Below are positions 10,001 through 15,810 of a DNA stretch of 15,810 nt, in pieces (positions within the stretch are counted from its first letter, which is position 1; each line of letters starts with the position of its first letter). The notes beneath the pieces were generated by a model. It was not told the DNA's origin. It ran no database searches and saw only the letters and a list, made by a program, of their open reading frames with translations. Both the position numbers and the translations under genes were made by a program. The stretch lies in assembly GCA_011800805.1 (NCBI GenBank), contig MPNW01000987.1:1-15810 (forward strand), in the 5' to 3' direction. The stretch is from Hirudo medicinalis (taxonomy: Eukaryota > Annelida > Clitellata > Hirudinida > Hirudinidae).

Positions 10001-10540
10001 CTGCATTTATAGATCTCTCCACGTACCGGATTTCTCCACATAAGTCTGATAGTTGGTTTTGGAAGATCTTAGCAGCTATTCTTCTAGCATTTCTGATTTT
10101 ATCAATCCTACTTAAGTGGTTAGTTATATCGAGCTAAAACTCCATTTCATTATCCTATCACTAGTCGATGACGGTTTTTCAGTAAAAAGTCCAACAAATC
10201 AAGCAAACTTTCGAAACAAATGAGTGTACAAAATCAGCCTGATGAAGAGGCACCAGCCAGCGATTTAACCGATACTACTGAAATTGGTAAGGCCCCACCA
10301 GTGCCAGTACCAGTGCCAATACCAGTGCCAAGTTAACCAAAAATTAAAGATGGTTAGATACAACTTAAAGAAAATAACCTACTTTATTAATATTCAAGCT
10401 AATGCTTGCTACATGATCTTAAAACCACTAAAGATTCCCGCTTTGTTACGTTATTAATTTCAAATTTATTTTTGTACTATTTAAAGTGCTTTAAATTGGT
10501 TTTTGCAGATTCTGATCATCGAGACAAGTTGCAGCTTTAA
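3981..10540 (+). CDS. F5/8C-WSC-WSC-EGF single-pass receptor, 11 exons, 461 aa predicted (unit B)
   Basis: Predicted exons: 3981-4035, 4412-4615, 5148-5360, 5430-5560, 6684-6813, 7341-7477, 7573-7714, 7857-7988, 10013-10118, 10183-10286, 10509-10540. Every junction is GT-AG and every phase agrees (1,1,1,0,1,0,1,1,2,1), with no stop in the joined frame. Order: signal peptide 1-22, F5/8C-type beta-sandwich 23-157, WSC 158-244, WSC 245-337, EGF-like 338-381, juxtamembrane stalk, helix about 400-416, tail 417-461. N-glycosylation sequons include NLT, NRT, NGT and NGS, all extracellular. The protein should sit in the plasma membrane with a carbohydrate- or ligand-binding ectodomain; the ligand is unknown. 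The tail is Ser/Lys-rich with no tyrosine, so it is not an ITAM or ITIM receptor. The start codon is chosen because its exon ends in phase 1 and supplies the only leader found upstream. I do not recognise a named gene with this architecture. Confidence 0.72.
4412..5360 (+). other. F5/8C (discoidin/F-type-lectin-like) domain, two exons
   Basis: Exons 4412-4615 and 5148-5360 (acceptors ttgtttcag and tttcttag, donors G|GTCGGC and G|GTGCAT) encode about 137 residues. Recognisable positions are STKLIDGD (the A-x-DGN/D loop of F5/8C and fucolectin domains), EACGNSELNIHLGGLYSI (the Cys and the 'WW.VDLG..y.I' strand, here degenerate), the middle CGSFLAISRKDGKGIRVNC (the 'CG...G..I.C' pattern of F-type lectins) and the last strand NIAEIELHVV (equivalent to 'L.LCEVEV'). 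The usual fucose-binding Arg and adjacent CC motif are not seen, so sugar binding may be lost or changed. A beta-sandwich of the galactose-binding-like superfamily is likely; the exact family needs a profile search. Confidence 0.65.
4616..5147. other. Intron inside the F5/8C domain of unit B
   Basis: AT-rich intron of 532 bp bounded by GT (4616) and AG (5147). Nothing else recognisable. Confidence 0.5.
5594..5656. mobile_element. Possible hAT-like terminal fragment
   Basis: A patch starting tagggctgtag and containing two direct copies of gttaacgcg (5617-5625 and 5630-5638) stands out in an AT-rich intron. It is followed by a long A/T-only tract to about 5800. The opening resembles hAT-type ends that begin with (C/T)AGGGCTGT. 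I found no matching inverted end or 8-bp target duplication, so it is at best one end of a broken element. Confidence 0.25.
5690..5815. repeat. A/T-only low-complexity tract
   Basis: Runs of TAAA, ATAAAA and TTTATTTA dominate about 120 bases. This is simple-sequence DNA directly next to the GTTAACGCG patch. Confidence 0.7.
5846..6300. repeat. Unidentified dispersed-repeat-like patch, balanced base composition
   Basis: Inside the WSC1 intron, about 450 bases are clearly richer in GC than their surroundings. They contain gttccgagttctatacc, reminiscent of a Pol III B box, followed by segments such as gggtcagggaaggacgggca. No long open frame with recognisable protein similarity is present on either strand. 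It looks like an old SINE or MITE, but neither terminal repeats nor an A box could be defined. Confidence 0.3.
6814..7340. other. Intron between the two WSC domains of unit B
   Basis: AT-rich, 527 bp, bounded by GTAAGT and a TTTTTTAG acceptor. No other element recognised. Confidence 0.5.
7341..7714 (+). other. Second WSC domain of unit B, two exons
   Basis: Exon 7341-7477 (ALCIHDSSQF, then NDMSVEKCLHHCNSHKYSVLQ's core) ends in phase 0 at CAG|GTTACC. Exon 7573-7714 (NTCSCESALI, LCNVKCAGDLQFYCGGQW) ends in phase 1. MSVEKC is the near-invariant WSC core, and the eight cysteines are in register. The internal phase-0 intron falls at the same place as in the first WSC domain, so the two arose by duplication of a two-exon module. 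Its second exon is the closest relative of the unit A exon at 1727-1898: both end in (F/I)-S before the same A|GTAAA donor. Confidence 0.82.
7857..7988 (+). other. EGF-like exon of unit B
   Basis: A 132-bp phase-1/phase-1 exon with acceptor tttaaaag and donor G|GTATTA. It encodes CKNEPLDILTCLDYLKC, then DMFGVCRGFCQEGYTGDYC, giving six cysteines with the terminal EGF pattern. It sits between the WSC pair and the membrane exon. Confidence 0.78.
8041..8090 (+). repeat. SINE-tail scar in the unit B EGF-TM intron
   Basis: The sequence gatcattaggatgca followed at once by catttacattttacat matches the two borders of the SINE at 12697-12874 in unit C, but about 160 bases of SINE body are absent. Because the CATTTAC tail is kept, this is more likely a deleted or 5'-truncated SINE than a never-occupied site. 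Confidence 0.5.
8132..8410 (+). repeat. RTE-like 3' tail fragments, two copies
   Basis: Two related A/T-rich tails, acaaacattcatttttattt (about 8237) and acaaactttcatttttattt (about 8368), each run into tatagat-type repeats. They lie downstream of a GC-richer stretch containing tgtacccggcaaggcg (about 8138). Tails of the form ACAAACTTTCATTTTTAT...ATAGAT are typical of RTE-clade LINEs and their non-autonomous derivatives in many invertebrates. No coding sequence remains. Family assignment is from memory of the motif only. Confidence 0.35.
8720..9261 (+). pseudogene. Frameshifted N-terminal ORF of the R2/NeSL-like element
   Basis: The zinc-finger part reads in the frame of 8720-8902. The downstream RNA/DNA-binding region reads in the frame of 8800-9261, so a frameshift near 8840-8850 separates TERGLKVKQNQ from KSNCGFEASGQ. 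The zinc finger keeps CGRVFATERGLKV but lacks the first Cys of a normal CxxC and the His expected after LKV. The second frame is basic and ends in RRRWKVDKKENERDK before a stop at 9259-9261. In autonomous elements the reverse transcriptase would follow; here it does not. Confidence 0.6.
9293..9475 (+). repeat. Diverged tandem segments in the element 3' region
   Basis: Three segments start aaggccatagagaacct (9293), aagccattgagagctt (9359) and aaggccaaagagggcct (9415), spaced about 66 and 56 bases. The first and third agree best and continue with catagtcg or catagccg. They may be untranslated repeats within the element's 3' region or the remnant of a coding stretch. Confidence 0.4.
9572..9592. 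other. Perfect hairpin near the element 3' end
   Basis: The sequence gggatcctctgaggatccc is an inverted repeat with 9-bp arms and a central T. Shortly upstream, catccg...cggatg (about 9483-9503) forms another 6-bp stem. R2-type reverse transcriptases recognise a folded 3' UTR, so these stems may be recognition structures; that is inference. Confidence 0.4.
9657..10012. other. Remainder of the EGF-TM intron of unit B
   Basis: AT-rich sequence up to the AG at 10011-10012. Nothing recognised beyond the acceptor. Confidence 0.5.
10013..10286 (+). other. Transmembrane and first tail exons of unit B
   Basis: Exon 10013-10118 enters in phase 1 and encodes the stalk LSTYRISPHKSDS, then WFWKILAAILLAFLILSILL and K, a single hydrophobic helix. 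It exits in phase 2 at TG|GTTAGT. Exon 10183-10286 encodes the cytoplasmic KKSNKSSKLSKQMSVQNQPD and an acidic continuation ending TDTTEI. The positive charges after the helix fit an intracellular C-terminus. If the intron is retained, the frame reads WLVISS and stops (TAA 10135-10137); the same stop position is kept in units A and C. Confidence 0.75.
10287..10336 (+). other. Alternative proline-rich C-terminus of unit B (hexamer repeat)
   Basis: If the donor at G|GTAAGG (10286/10287) is not used, the frame continues as GKAPPVPVPVPIPVPS and stops at 10334-10336. It is encoded by a CCAGTR-type hexanucleotide repeat (10298-10330). Splicing instead to 10509-10540 gives DSDHRDKLQL. The two ends could be alternative isoforms or the repeat could simply be intronic. 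Confidence 0.4.
10509..10540 (+). other. Terminal exon of unit B (DSDH motif)
   Basis: After the acceptor tttttgcag the exon reads (G)AT TCT GAT CAT ... and ends at TAA 10538-10540, encoding DSDHRDKLQL. The same small terminal exon occurs in unit A (3240-3283, DSDHPDFLADSMKI) and unit C (13969-13994, xSDHPDKF). Conservation of the encoded SDH(P/R)D across three copies supports it as a real coding exon. Confidence 0.6.
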
Positions 10541-10745
10541 GAAAAGCCCAAAAAGAAAAGAATATGTAATTCATTATCATCAATTTTCAAAACATAAGGC
10601 ACAATTGAAGTTCGAAAATTAAAAAAAAAATAGAAAATAAGAAAAAGAAAAAATATTTGTAAACGTGAAGTGTAACCTTTTGAATGTATCTGATCAAAAT
10701 ATCAAAACAATGGTATCTGAATAATTAAAGATATGTGACTGCGGA

Positions 10746-10751
10746 AATAAA
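10746..10751 (+). terminator. Candidate polyadenylation signal of unit B
   Basis: AATAAA about 205 bases after the terminal stop, within a segment also conserved in units A (about 3480) and C (about 14228). In those two copies the hexamer is altered (aataat and aataag). Confidence 0.4.
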
Positions 10752-11660
10752 GATTTCAGGATGGGACCAGAGTGTTTTGTAAAATTAATTTGTACGTTCG
10801 CCAAATAATTAAATGCGCTTCTAAATAACTATGTTCCAGAATTGGACATAAATAAGATGAAACCGTTAATTTAGCATCAAGCAGTTAAATGTGCATAAAT
10901 CTTTACTTAAAATTATGTCAAAACCTTTGTAATTTTGATGAATTATTATTTTTTTATAATGCACTAATGAACTTTCAATTGGGAAAACCATTTATTTTTT
11001 TATTTTTTTTTGAGACACGTGAAGGCAATCTCAAAGAAAAGTCACTTCAAACAAACTTCTTCCTTCAAATAGCGAGATCGTCCACTACATGTTTAGTGTA
11101 ATTGCTAGATATTGACATTAAGTTGCTGATGACATTTGTCAGGTTCTATAATTCTCTGATCGGGTTCCAATCTTATTAAATCGAAATCGTTCGAAAACAA
11201 CAACTACAATGGAAATGAAAGTATATTGACAAATAAGAAATCAACAATAAAAGATCGAAACTTAAGTATAATATCAAAATATTCGATAAAATCTCGACAA
11301 ATCTATTGTTCTCGACTCTTCGCGCTCTTTCACACACACACACTTGCACACAACTCAGACTCTCTATCGAACTCTAACTCTAACGCTCTCTAACACCACT
11401 CTCTGGCCTCTCTCAGACCTCTCTAGGACCTCTCTATTAACTAACTCTGCATATCTCTTTATATATATATCGAGTTAATTAGATTCATCAATATGCAGAA
11501 AGTCATCGAATCGTTCGATCACGCGTAAGAATACATCAACCCCTTGCAACCTCATCACGTACTTCATATAGTCATCCTCGAACAAAAGTAACATCATAAA
11601 ATATTCAAAAGTCAGGTCACTGACAGACATTGTAATCGCACTTTGTAAGCAATTGATTCA
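10752..11660. other. Spacer between unit B and unit C with simple repeats
   Basis: No coding exon recognised. About 11310-11460 is pyrimidine-rich on the + strand with CTCT-type runs and ends in (TA)n near 11461-11471. The rest is AT-rich. Confidence 0.5.
11330..11343. repeat. (CA)n microsatellite in a CT-rich stretch
   Basis: Seven CA dinucleotides, followed by further CTCT, CACA and CTCTCTA motifs to about 11460. Confidence 0.8.
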
Positions 11661-11670
11661 AAATATCTAA

Positions 11671-11876
11671 AGATGGCGTGCAGATTGTCCGAATTGGTAA
11701 CGTTCCTGTACACGGTGGTTGTCAACAGTCGTAAAGTTTCATGTTCAAAACCCAGCCTGTACTGCCGCAAGCGCCCTTGGGAAGGAGCGTTACATAAATG
11801 GTTAACAAGAATCGCCTCTGACGCTAAGCATATGGTGCTAACCCTAACCCTAACCCTGAAGTACATTTACATTTAA
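11671..11876 (+). repeat. tRNA-derived SINE, copy 1
   Basis: The 5' part resembles a tRNA gene: an A-box-like ttgtccgaattggtaacg (11684-11701) and a B-box-like atgttcaaaaccc (about 11741-11753), about 50 bases apart. The body contains tgggaaggagcg then acataaatggttaac. The 3' part (11813-11838) matches the LINE tail at 742-767. It ends with three CCCTAA-type units and CATTTAC repeats. The related copy at 12697-12874 shows that this is a dispersed family. Pol III transcription and LINE-dependent mobility are inferred from this structure. Confidence 0.75.
11839..11857 (+). repeat. (CCCTAA)3 telomere-like run inside SINE copy 1
   Basis: taaccctaaccctaaccct is the C-strand of the TTAGGG telomere repeat. 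It replaces the cattataaatta part of the LINE tail. Copy 2 lacks it. Confidence 0.8.
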
Positions 11877-12128
11877 AGCCTTGGACCAACCGTGCACGAG
11901 CACGAGATGACAAAGAACGTTAAAATAATAACAAGTGCCTCAATGTTTCAATAGAGGTCGATCGCTTTTTCAAATTTAATTTTATTTTTTACATTTTACG
12001 AAATAAATTTCTAAAATTCGTTTTAAATTTATATATTTATATATCATTTAATTTCGGTTCCATGTTATATAAACAAGAAATGACAATTTACTTTTTCGGT
12101 TAGTCACAACGGGCACACGTTCAGATAT

Positions 12129-12429
12129 ATGGCTTCATGTTCGGCTTGTGAAAAAGTTATTACCAAAAGAACGCATAGAGTTTTATGCAAATCTTGCGAA
12201 GGATGGATGCACTAACGGTAAGAATATACATAATAAATTGTATACTACGATGTTATCTGGTTTCACTAAAGTCATTGTATTATCTTGCAATATTTTAATT
12301 TCTTAGAAATTTCATCCGAGAGTCACAGGGAGGCAGTAAAAGACAGCCTCACATTTAAATGGGAATGTCAAAGTTGCAGAGAAAAGCAGAAACAATTGGA
12401 GGATAATGAATCCAATACAGACAGCATAT
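12129..12429 (+). pseudogene. PHD-type zinc-finger exon pair, frame broken
   Basis: The first exon (about 12129-12217) encodes MASCSACEKVITKRTHRVLC, then KSCEGWMH, giving C-x2-C ... C-x2-C-x3-W-x-H of a PHD-like finger, but TAA follows immediately (12213-12215). A donor G|GTAAGA lies at 12217/12218. The second exon (acceptor tttcttag at 12306) encodes EISSESHREAVKDSLTFKWE, CQSCREKQKQLEDNESN and ends at TAA 12427-12429, supplying the last W-x-C-x2-C. In the frame that fits the second exon, the first ends C-T-N. A deletion therefore seems to have removed part of W-x-H-x2-C. The source gene is unknown; such fingers occur in chromatin proteins and in retrotransposon ORF1 proteins. Confidence 0.5.
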
Positions 12430-12696
12430 AAAAAAATTAATTAGAGGTTACTAATTGATTGTAATCAATATTACATTATATACAATCTATCTGTCTTCGA
12501 ATTTAAAAGCATGCAAATTAGGACCAAATAGTCTCTGGACATGCGCACAATTCTTGAATTGTTCTGCCTTCTATGACATGTACGGAGATTGTGGTGGTTC
12601 TTGTCAAGCAGGATACATTGGTGACCACTGTCTTGAACGAGGTATTAATTCTATTCCTTAAGTTTTTACTGAAGCATGAATTTTCTGATCATTAGG

Positions 12697-12874
12697 ATGC
12701 AGGTTGGTTTGGATGGGTTGAGTTACTGCATAAGTCAGTAATGGCAACAATCAAAATGTGTCGTGTTCGAAACCAAACCTGAACTACCTTGGGAAGGAGC
12801 GCTATATAAATGGTTAACAAAAAATTGCCTCTGATGCTATATGAATGAAGTACATTTACATTTACATTTTACAT
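12697..12874 (+). repeat. tRNA-derived SINE, copy 2, in unit C EGF-TM intron
   Basis: It aligns with copy 1 across its length: gcaggttggtttgg at the 5' end, the B-box-like gtgttcgaaacc, gggaaggagcgctatataaa, ggttaacaa, tgcctctgatgctat, and a gaagtacatttac tail. It is inserted after gatcattaggatgca, a sequence also present in unit B at 8041-8055. Confidence 0.7.
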
Positions 12875-13410
12875 ATTAGAGATATAATTATTTCACAATT
12901 AATAATTTACTCAGATCTTAAATATGATTATTATTATTACTATTATATCAATAAATATTTTTTTCTATTTGAGAATTGCCCGTTGACCAGGAATCAGATG
13001 ACTGGCTTCAAAAATCATTGAGGCTCTTACCCTATATTCTTCTAGGCTTATTTGGCTTTATAGCTCTAGTGGCGGGGATCTTATGGTTAGTTATTTCGAG
13101 CTAAAACTTCAAAGAATTACCCTGGCACTTGTCAATGACTGCTTTTCAGTATGACCGGTAAGGCTACTAGCAGTAGTTCATCAAAGCAGAGCGTCCAAAA
13201 GCAAGATGAAGCTGATACCACTAGTATGGGCACAAGCATTTAGAGACTAGCACTTCTCCAAAATGAATGATGTCGCTAGAACACTGTCAATGCTAATATC
13301 TAATAAAAAAAAAAACAAAAAAATAGAAAACAAAACATGAAAAAAAAGAGAAAGTTTATGGATGGTCAAGTATCAAAGCAAGTTAGAATCAATAACTTAT
13401 TTTATTAATA

Positions 13411-13548
13411 TTCAAATTCAGGGCCGCCGAGGGGGGCAAGTGCACATGGGTCCGCCTGGATTTTAAAACCATTTTTTAAATTGCTTTTCCATTATCAAAT
13501 TGACATAACATAGGGCCCAGAAATTCTGTCGGCTGCCCTGTGCAAGTT
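13411..13548. mobile_element. hAT-type MITE (122 bp) with 8-bp target duplication
   Basis: The element at 13419-13540 starts cagggccgccga and ends tcggctgccctg, 12-bp terminal inverted repeats with one mismatch. The flanking octamers ttcaaatt (13411-13418) and tgcaagtt (13541-13548) agree at 6 of 8 positions, matching the 8-bp duplications made by hAT transposases. The paralogous unit B intron has attaatattcaagctaatg (about 10389-10407) with no insert, an empty site. It has no coding capacity. Confidence 0.8.
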
Positions 13549-13994
13549 AATGCTTGTTATAAAAGTTATTATCATTAAAGATTTACAGGTGAATCGATTT
13601 CTTGCATGAGGAAGAGGCGAATTATGCTTGTAACTGCTTTGAGCGACCTTCAAATAATATATAAAAAATAATATGGCATCTCCATATTGAACTAACTCAT
13701 CTAACTTACTTTTGATCAACATGTCCCATTTTTTGTTCATCAATTCTCAAAACTGTGTGCACTTTCCTAGGACAACCCTCAATGACTTTAAATTACAAGT
13801 GAGGTAACTAATAGTACATATTATCATATTAAAAATATTATTGATATTAATTTAATACTTATTCCTGTGACTTCAGCTTTCTGCATTGCCTTACTTTGTT
13901 TGTGATAGATTTTTGAAACTATGAAGACTTTATTTCGTTTTAAAATTACTTTAAATCGGTTTCTGCAGATTCTGATCATCCAGACAAGTTTTAG

Positions 13995-15429
13995 CTATTA
14001 CAGTAGTCCAAAAAGAAAAAGACCAAGTAATTCAACAACATCCGATTTTAACAAATAACACAAAACTAATTTTCCAAAATGTATAAAAATAAAAAATACA
14101 AGGAATAACACTTTTTTAAACATGAAATGTAACTTTTTAATGTACCTGACCAATTTTTTAGTCAAAACTGTGAATGATGATATCAGAACAATGAATATGT
14201 AAACAATTAATATGAATGTGACTGCGAAAATAAGGATTTTCGGATTGGACTATACTGTCTTGTAAAAGTATTTTTGTCAGATAAAATTTACTAATATCGT
14301 TATCAAACACCTATATTTTGTTGGTACGTTTTAAGGTATTAGATTACTTAATATCTTTAACGGTTGATTTTTAATCAAATTACGATTTATGAACTTTTTA
14401 AATTGGTCAAAAATGGCAGCCTCCACATATGTTCCACCATCCGCATGTTTTTCGTCTGCTTATTTACGTTCATACTTCGGTAGAGAGAGAGATAGAGGAG
14501 CTCAAGTCTTAGCCCATTCTTAAGAGTTTCTATCATTAACTGGGCATATGTTTCAGAACACTGTTTGTGTTAAATTCTAATCCTTGTATGTCCTTTCCTT
14601 TCACTGTTTCCTTTCACTGTCCTTTCAATCACTGTTTCAATCACTTTTACTTGGTATTTTACTTTTCAAGTCTTTTAACTATGACTTTAGCAAAGGTTTG
14701 AAAATGCTGATAACTACTGTGGCCAGTTAATTCAGAAAGGACTGAGAGCAAAAAGAACCTGAGGCAAATTATTTCATCTCAAACTTTTCAAGTTTTTGTG
14801 CTTCATCAATCTAAAAATAAATAAACGGATAAAACATTTCAATATTTATTATTGATAAGATATTTAATTTGATTTAGCAGAACTAAGGAAAACCGTCATC
14901 TGCTGAATGCTAAGCAAACAAGCAACACTTAAAAATAACCGTTCGACTTTACTCGGAATGAAAAGAAAATCACTATGAGGAAATTCCAATGTTGCAAATT
15001 GGAACATGGGAAATGTCAGCCATATCTTTTATTAATATTTTATGAAATTTTTAAACGAAATTAAATTAATTTTAATTTAATTAATGCAACTCCAGTGGTA
15101 AAACATTGTTCCGGCATCTTCGAAATTGTTTGAATCATCGCCAAGTTTTGCGTTTGAATGCGCGTTTCATTGACAATTAAAACTTTAAAAAATTTAAACA
15201 AGAAAAAAAAGGCAGAAAAGTTTTGAACAAATGAAATTTCTTCTCGCCAACTTATGCTAGAGATGAAGTGACCTTTTTATACGAAAAATGTATTTGAAGT
15301 AATTAACATGCGTATCCCATTGCAATGATATTAAGTTGTAATTGTAAAGTATTATTAATTTATTTTAATAAAACCATTGAAAAACAATGAGTGTTAAAAA
15401 CAGATTTGTCATGCTGCACGGATGCTTAT
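13995..15429. other. Right-hand spacer
   Basis: AT-rich, with no exon recognised. The first 250 bases match the 3' flank of unit B (gtgactgcgaaaataaggat at about 14218). A short imperfect tandem of tcctttcactgt occurs at 14591-14640. Confidence 0.5.
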
Positions 15430-15554
15430 CGATACTTTATTTTTTATTTTTTATTTATTTCAAAAGTGAGCAGTGGACAAATGCCTCTTACCTACTCACA
15501 GGCAAACAAACAAGAAAAAAAATTTTTTTTTATGAGAGGTGTGACTCTAACATG
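15430..15554 (-). repeat. 3' UTR and A-rich tail of a LINE
   Basis: On the minus strand, sequence after the RT stop runs through an A/T homopolymer pair and ggcatttgtccactgctcac, then ends in tttgaaataaataaaaaata. This is the A-rich terminal repeat typical of Jockey/CR1-group LINEs. The tail ends near 15430. Confidence 0.6.
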
Positions 15555-15810
15555 TCATTTGTATAAAAGAAAGGGAGTAAGATCGTGTTCATTGATGAGG
15601 CAGGTGAATCGACTGTAGGTTGTGGATAAAACGATGTTATTGGGGAGAGAGTTCCAAATTTTGATTACGTGATTAGTGAAAAGGAATTTAGCACTGTCTA
15701 TTGAGCAAAAGTCGGGCTTAAGTTTAAACTGATGACCTCTGGTGGATGTATAATTAGCGAAATGAATATGGATTATGAGGTCATTTGATATCAAGTTATT
15801 GATTATCTTG
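15555..15810 (-). pseudogene. C-terminal end of a Jockey/CR1-like LINE reverse transcriptase
   Basis: An open frame runs leftward from the window edge to a stop at 15555-15557. It encodes STRGHQFKLK, FTNHVIKIWNSLPNNIV and SRFTCLINEHDL. The R-G-H-x-x-K-L, F-x-N-x-V-I-x-x-W-N-x-L-P and final F-x-x-x-(L/I)-(D/N) blocks are the conserved C-terminus after the RT domain in Jockey- and CR1-like LINEs. The frame stays open to the edge with no needed start codon, so the remainder lies to the right. It is unrelated in sequence to the LINE at the left edge and is in the opposite orientation. Confidence 0.8.

Larger units (their letters stand above)
12510..13994 (+). pseudogene. Receptor paralogue unit C, EGF-TM-tail only
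   Basis: Exons: 12510-12641 (EGF-like: CKLGPNSLWTCAQFLNC, DMYGDCGGSCQAGYIGDHC), 12974-13085 (stalk ELPVDQESDDWLQKS and helix PYILLGLFGFIALVAGIL), 13150-13243 ending at TAG, or 13150-13223 spliced to 13969-13994 (tail CMTGKATSSSSSKQSVQKQD, then EADTT and xSDHPDKF). All phases equal those of units A and B (1, 1, 2, 1), the EGF exon is again 132 bp, and all visible splice sites are intact. No signal peptide, F5/8C or WSC exon is found in 10541-12509. It is either a 5'-truncated copy or an alternative 3' end that WSC exons of unit B could splice to in frame. The AATAAA-position hexamer of unit B is changed here. Confidence 0.62.

Noticed and set aside
10013..10540. ITIM/ITAM-type signalling motif in the receptor tail
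   Set aside because: The unit B tail contains no tyrosine, and the A and C tails show none in the required pattern.
10889..11101. Plus-strand open frame of 70 codons in the B-C spacer
   Set aside because: Phe-rich low-complexity product, no cysteine or domain pattern, no good splice sites.
13495..13743. Minus-strand open frame of 82 codons
   Set aside because: It overlaps the hAT MITE end and intron sequence and has no recognisable domain.
15050..15090. AT palindrome (aaattaattttaatttaatt)
   Set aside because: Such palindromes are expected by chance in this AT-rich sequence.

Overview
This is invertebrate animal nuclear DNA. It is AT-rich, genes are split into short exons with GT-AG introns, and several unrelated retrotransposon and DNA-transposon fragments are scattered through it. 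The species cannot be named from the sequence; there is no operon, rRNA, tRNA or CRISPR array.

The centre of the window is a tandem family of small cell-surface receptor genes, found by joining exons that match in splice phase. The most complete copy (unit B, 3981-10540, + strand, 11 exons, predicted 461 aa) encodes a signal peptide, an F5/8C (discoidin/F-type-lectin-like) domain, two WSC domains with 8 cysteines each, a 6-cysteine EGF-like domain, one transmembrane helix and a Ser/Lys-rich cytoplasmic tail. Domain boundaries lie at phase-1 introns and each WSC domain is cut once by a phase-0 intron, the usual signature of exon shuffling. Two partial paralogues flank it in the same orientation. 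Unit A (1727-3283) has half a WSC, EGF, TM and tail. Unit C (12510-13994) has EGF, TM and tail only. Their EGF exons are all exactly 132 bp and their splice phases match, so they are either decayed gene copies or alternative 3' cassettes. A possible last exon of a further gene lies at 1063-1150.

Layout: 1-804, 3' end of an L2/CR1-like LINE with a (TTA)n tail; 1063-1150, possible orphan tail exon; 1727-3283, unit A; 3284-3980, spacer; 3981-10540, unit B. The large introns of unit B hold a half-hAT-like motif (about 5594-5656), a patch of different composition (about 5846-6300), RTE-like tails (about 8132-8410) and a 1.06-kb R2/NeSL-like element remnant with no reverse transcriptase, flanked by 24-bp direct repeats (8549-9656). 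Then come 10541-12100, spacer with microsatellites and a tRNA-derived SINE; 12129-12429, a broken PHD-type zinc-finger exon pair; 12510-13994, unit C with a second SINE and a 122-bp hAT MITE in its introns; and 15430-15810, the 3' end of a Jockey/CR1-like LINE on the minus strand.

Comparison of units B and C gives natural filled and empty sites for two mobile insertions. The two SINEs share their 3' segment with the LINE at the left edge, suggesting a LINE-SINE partnership. All exon joins are predictions made by eye and need transcript support.
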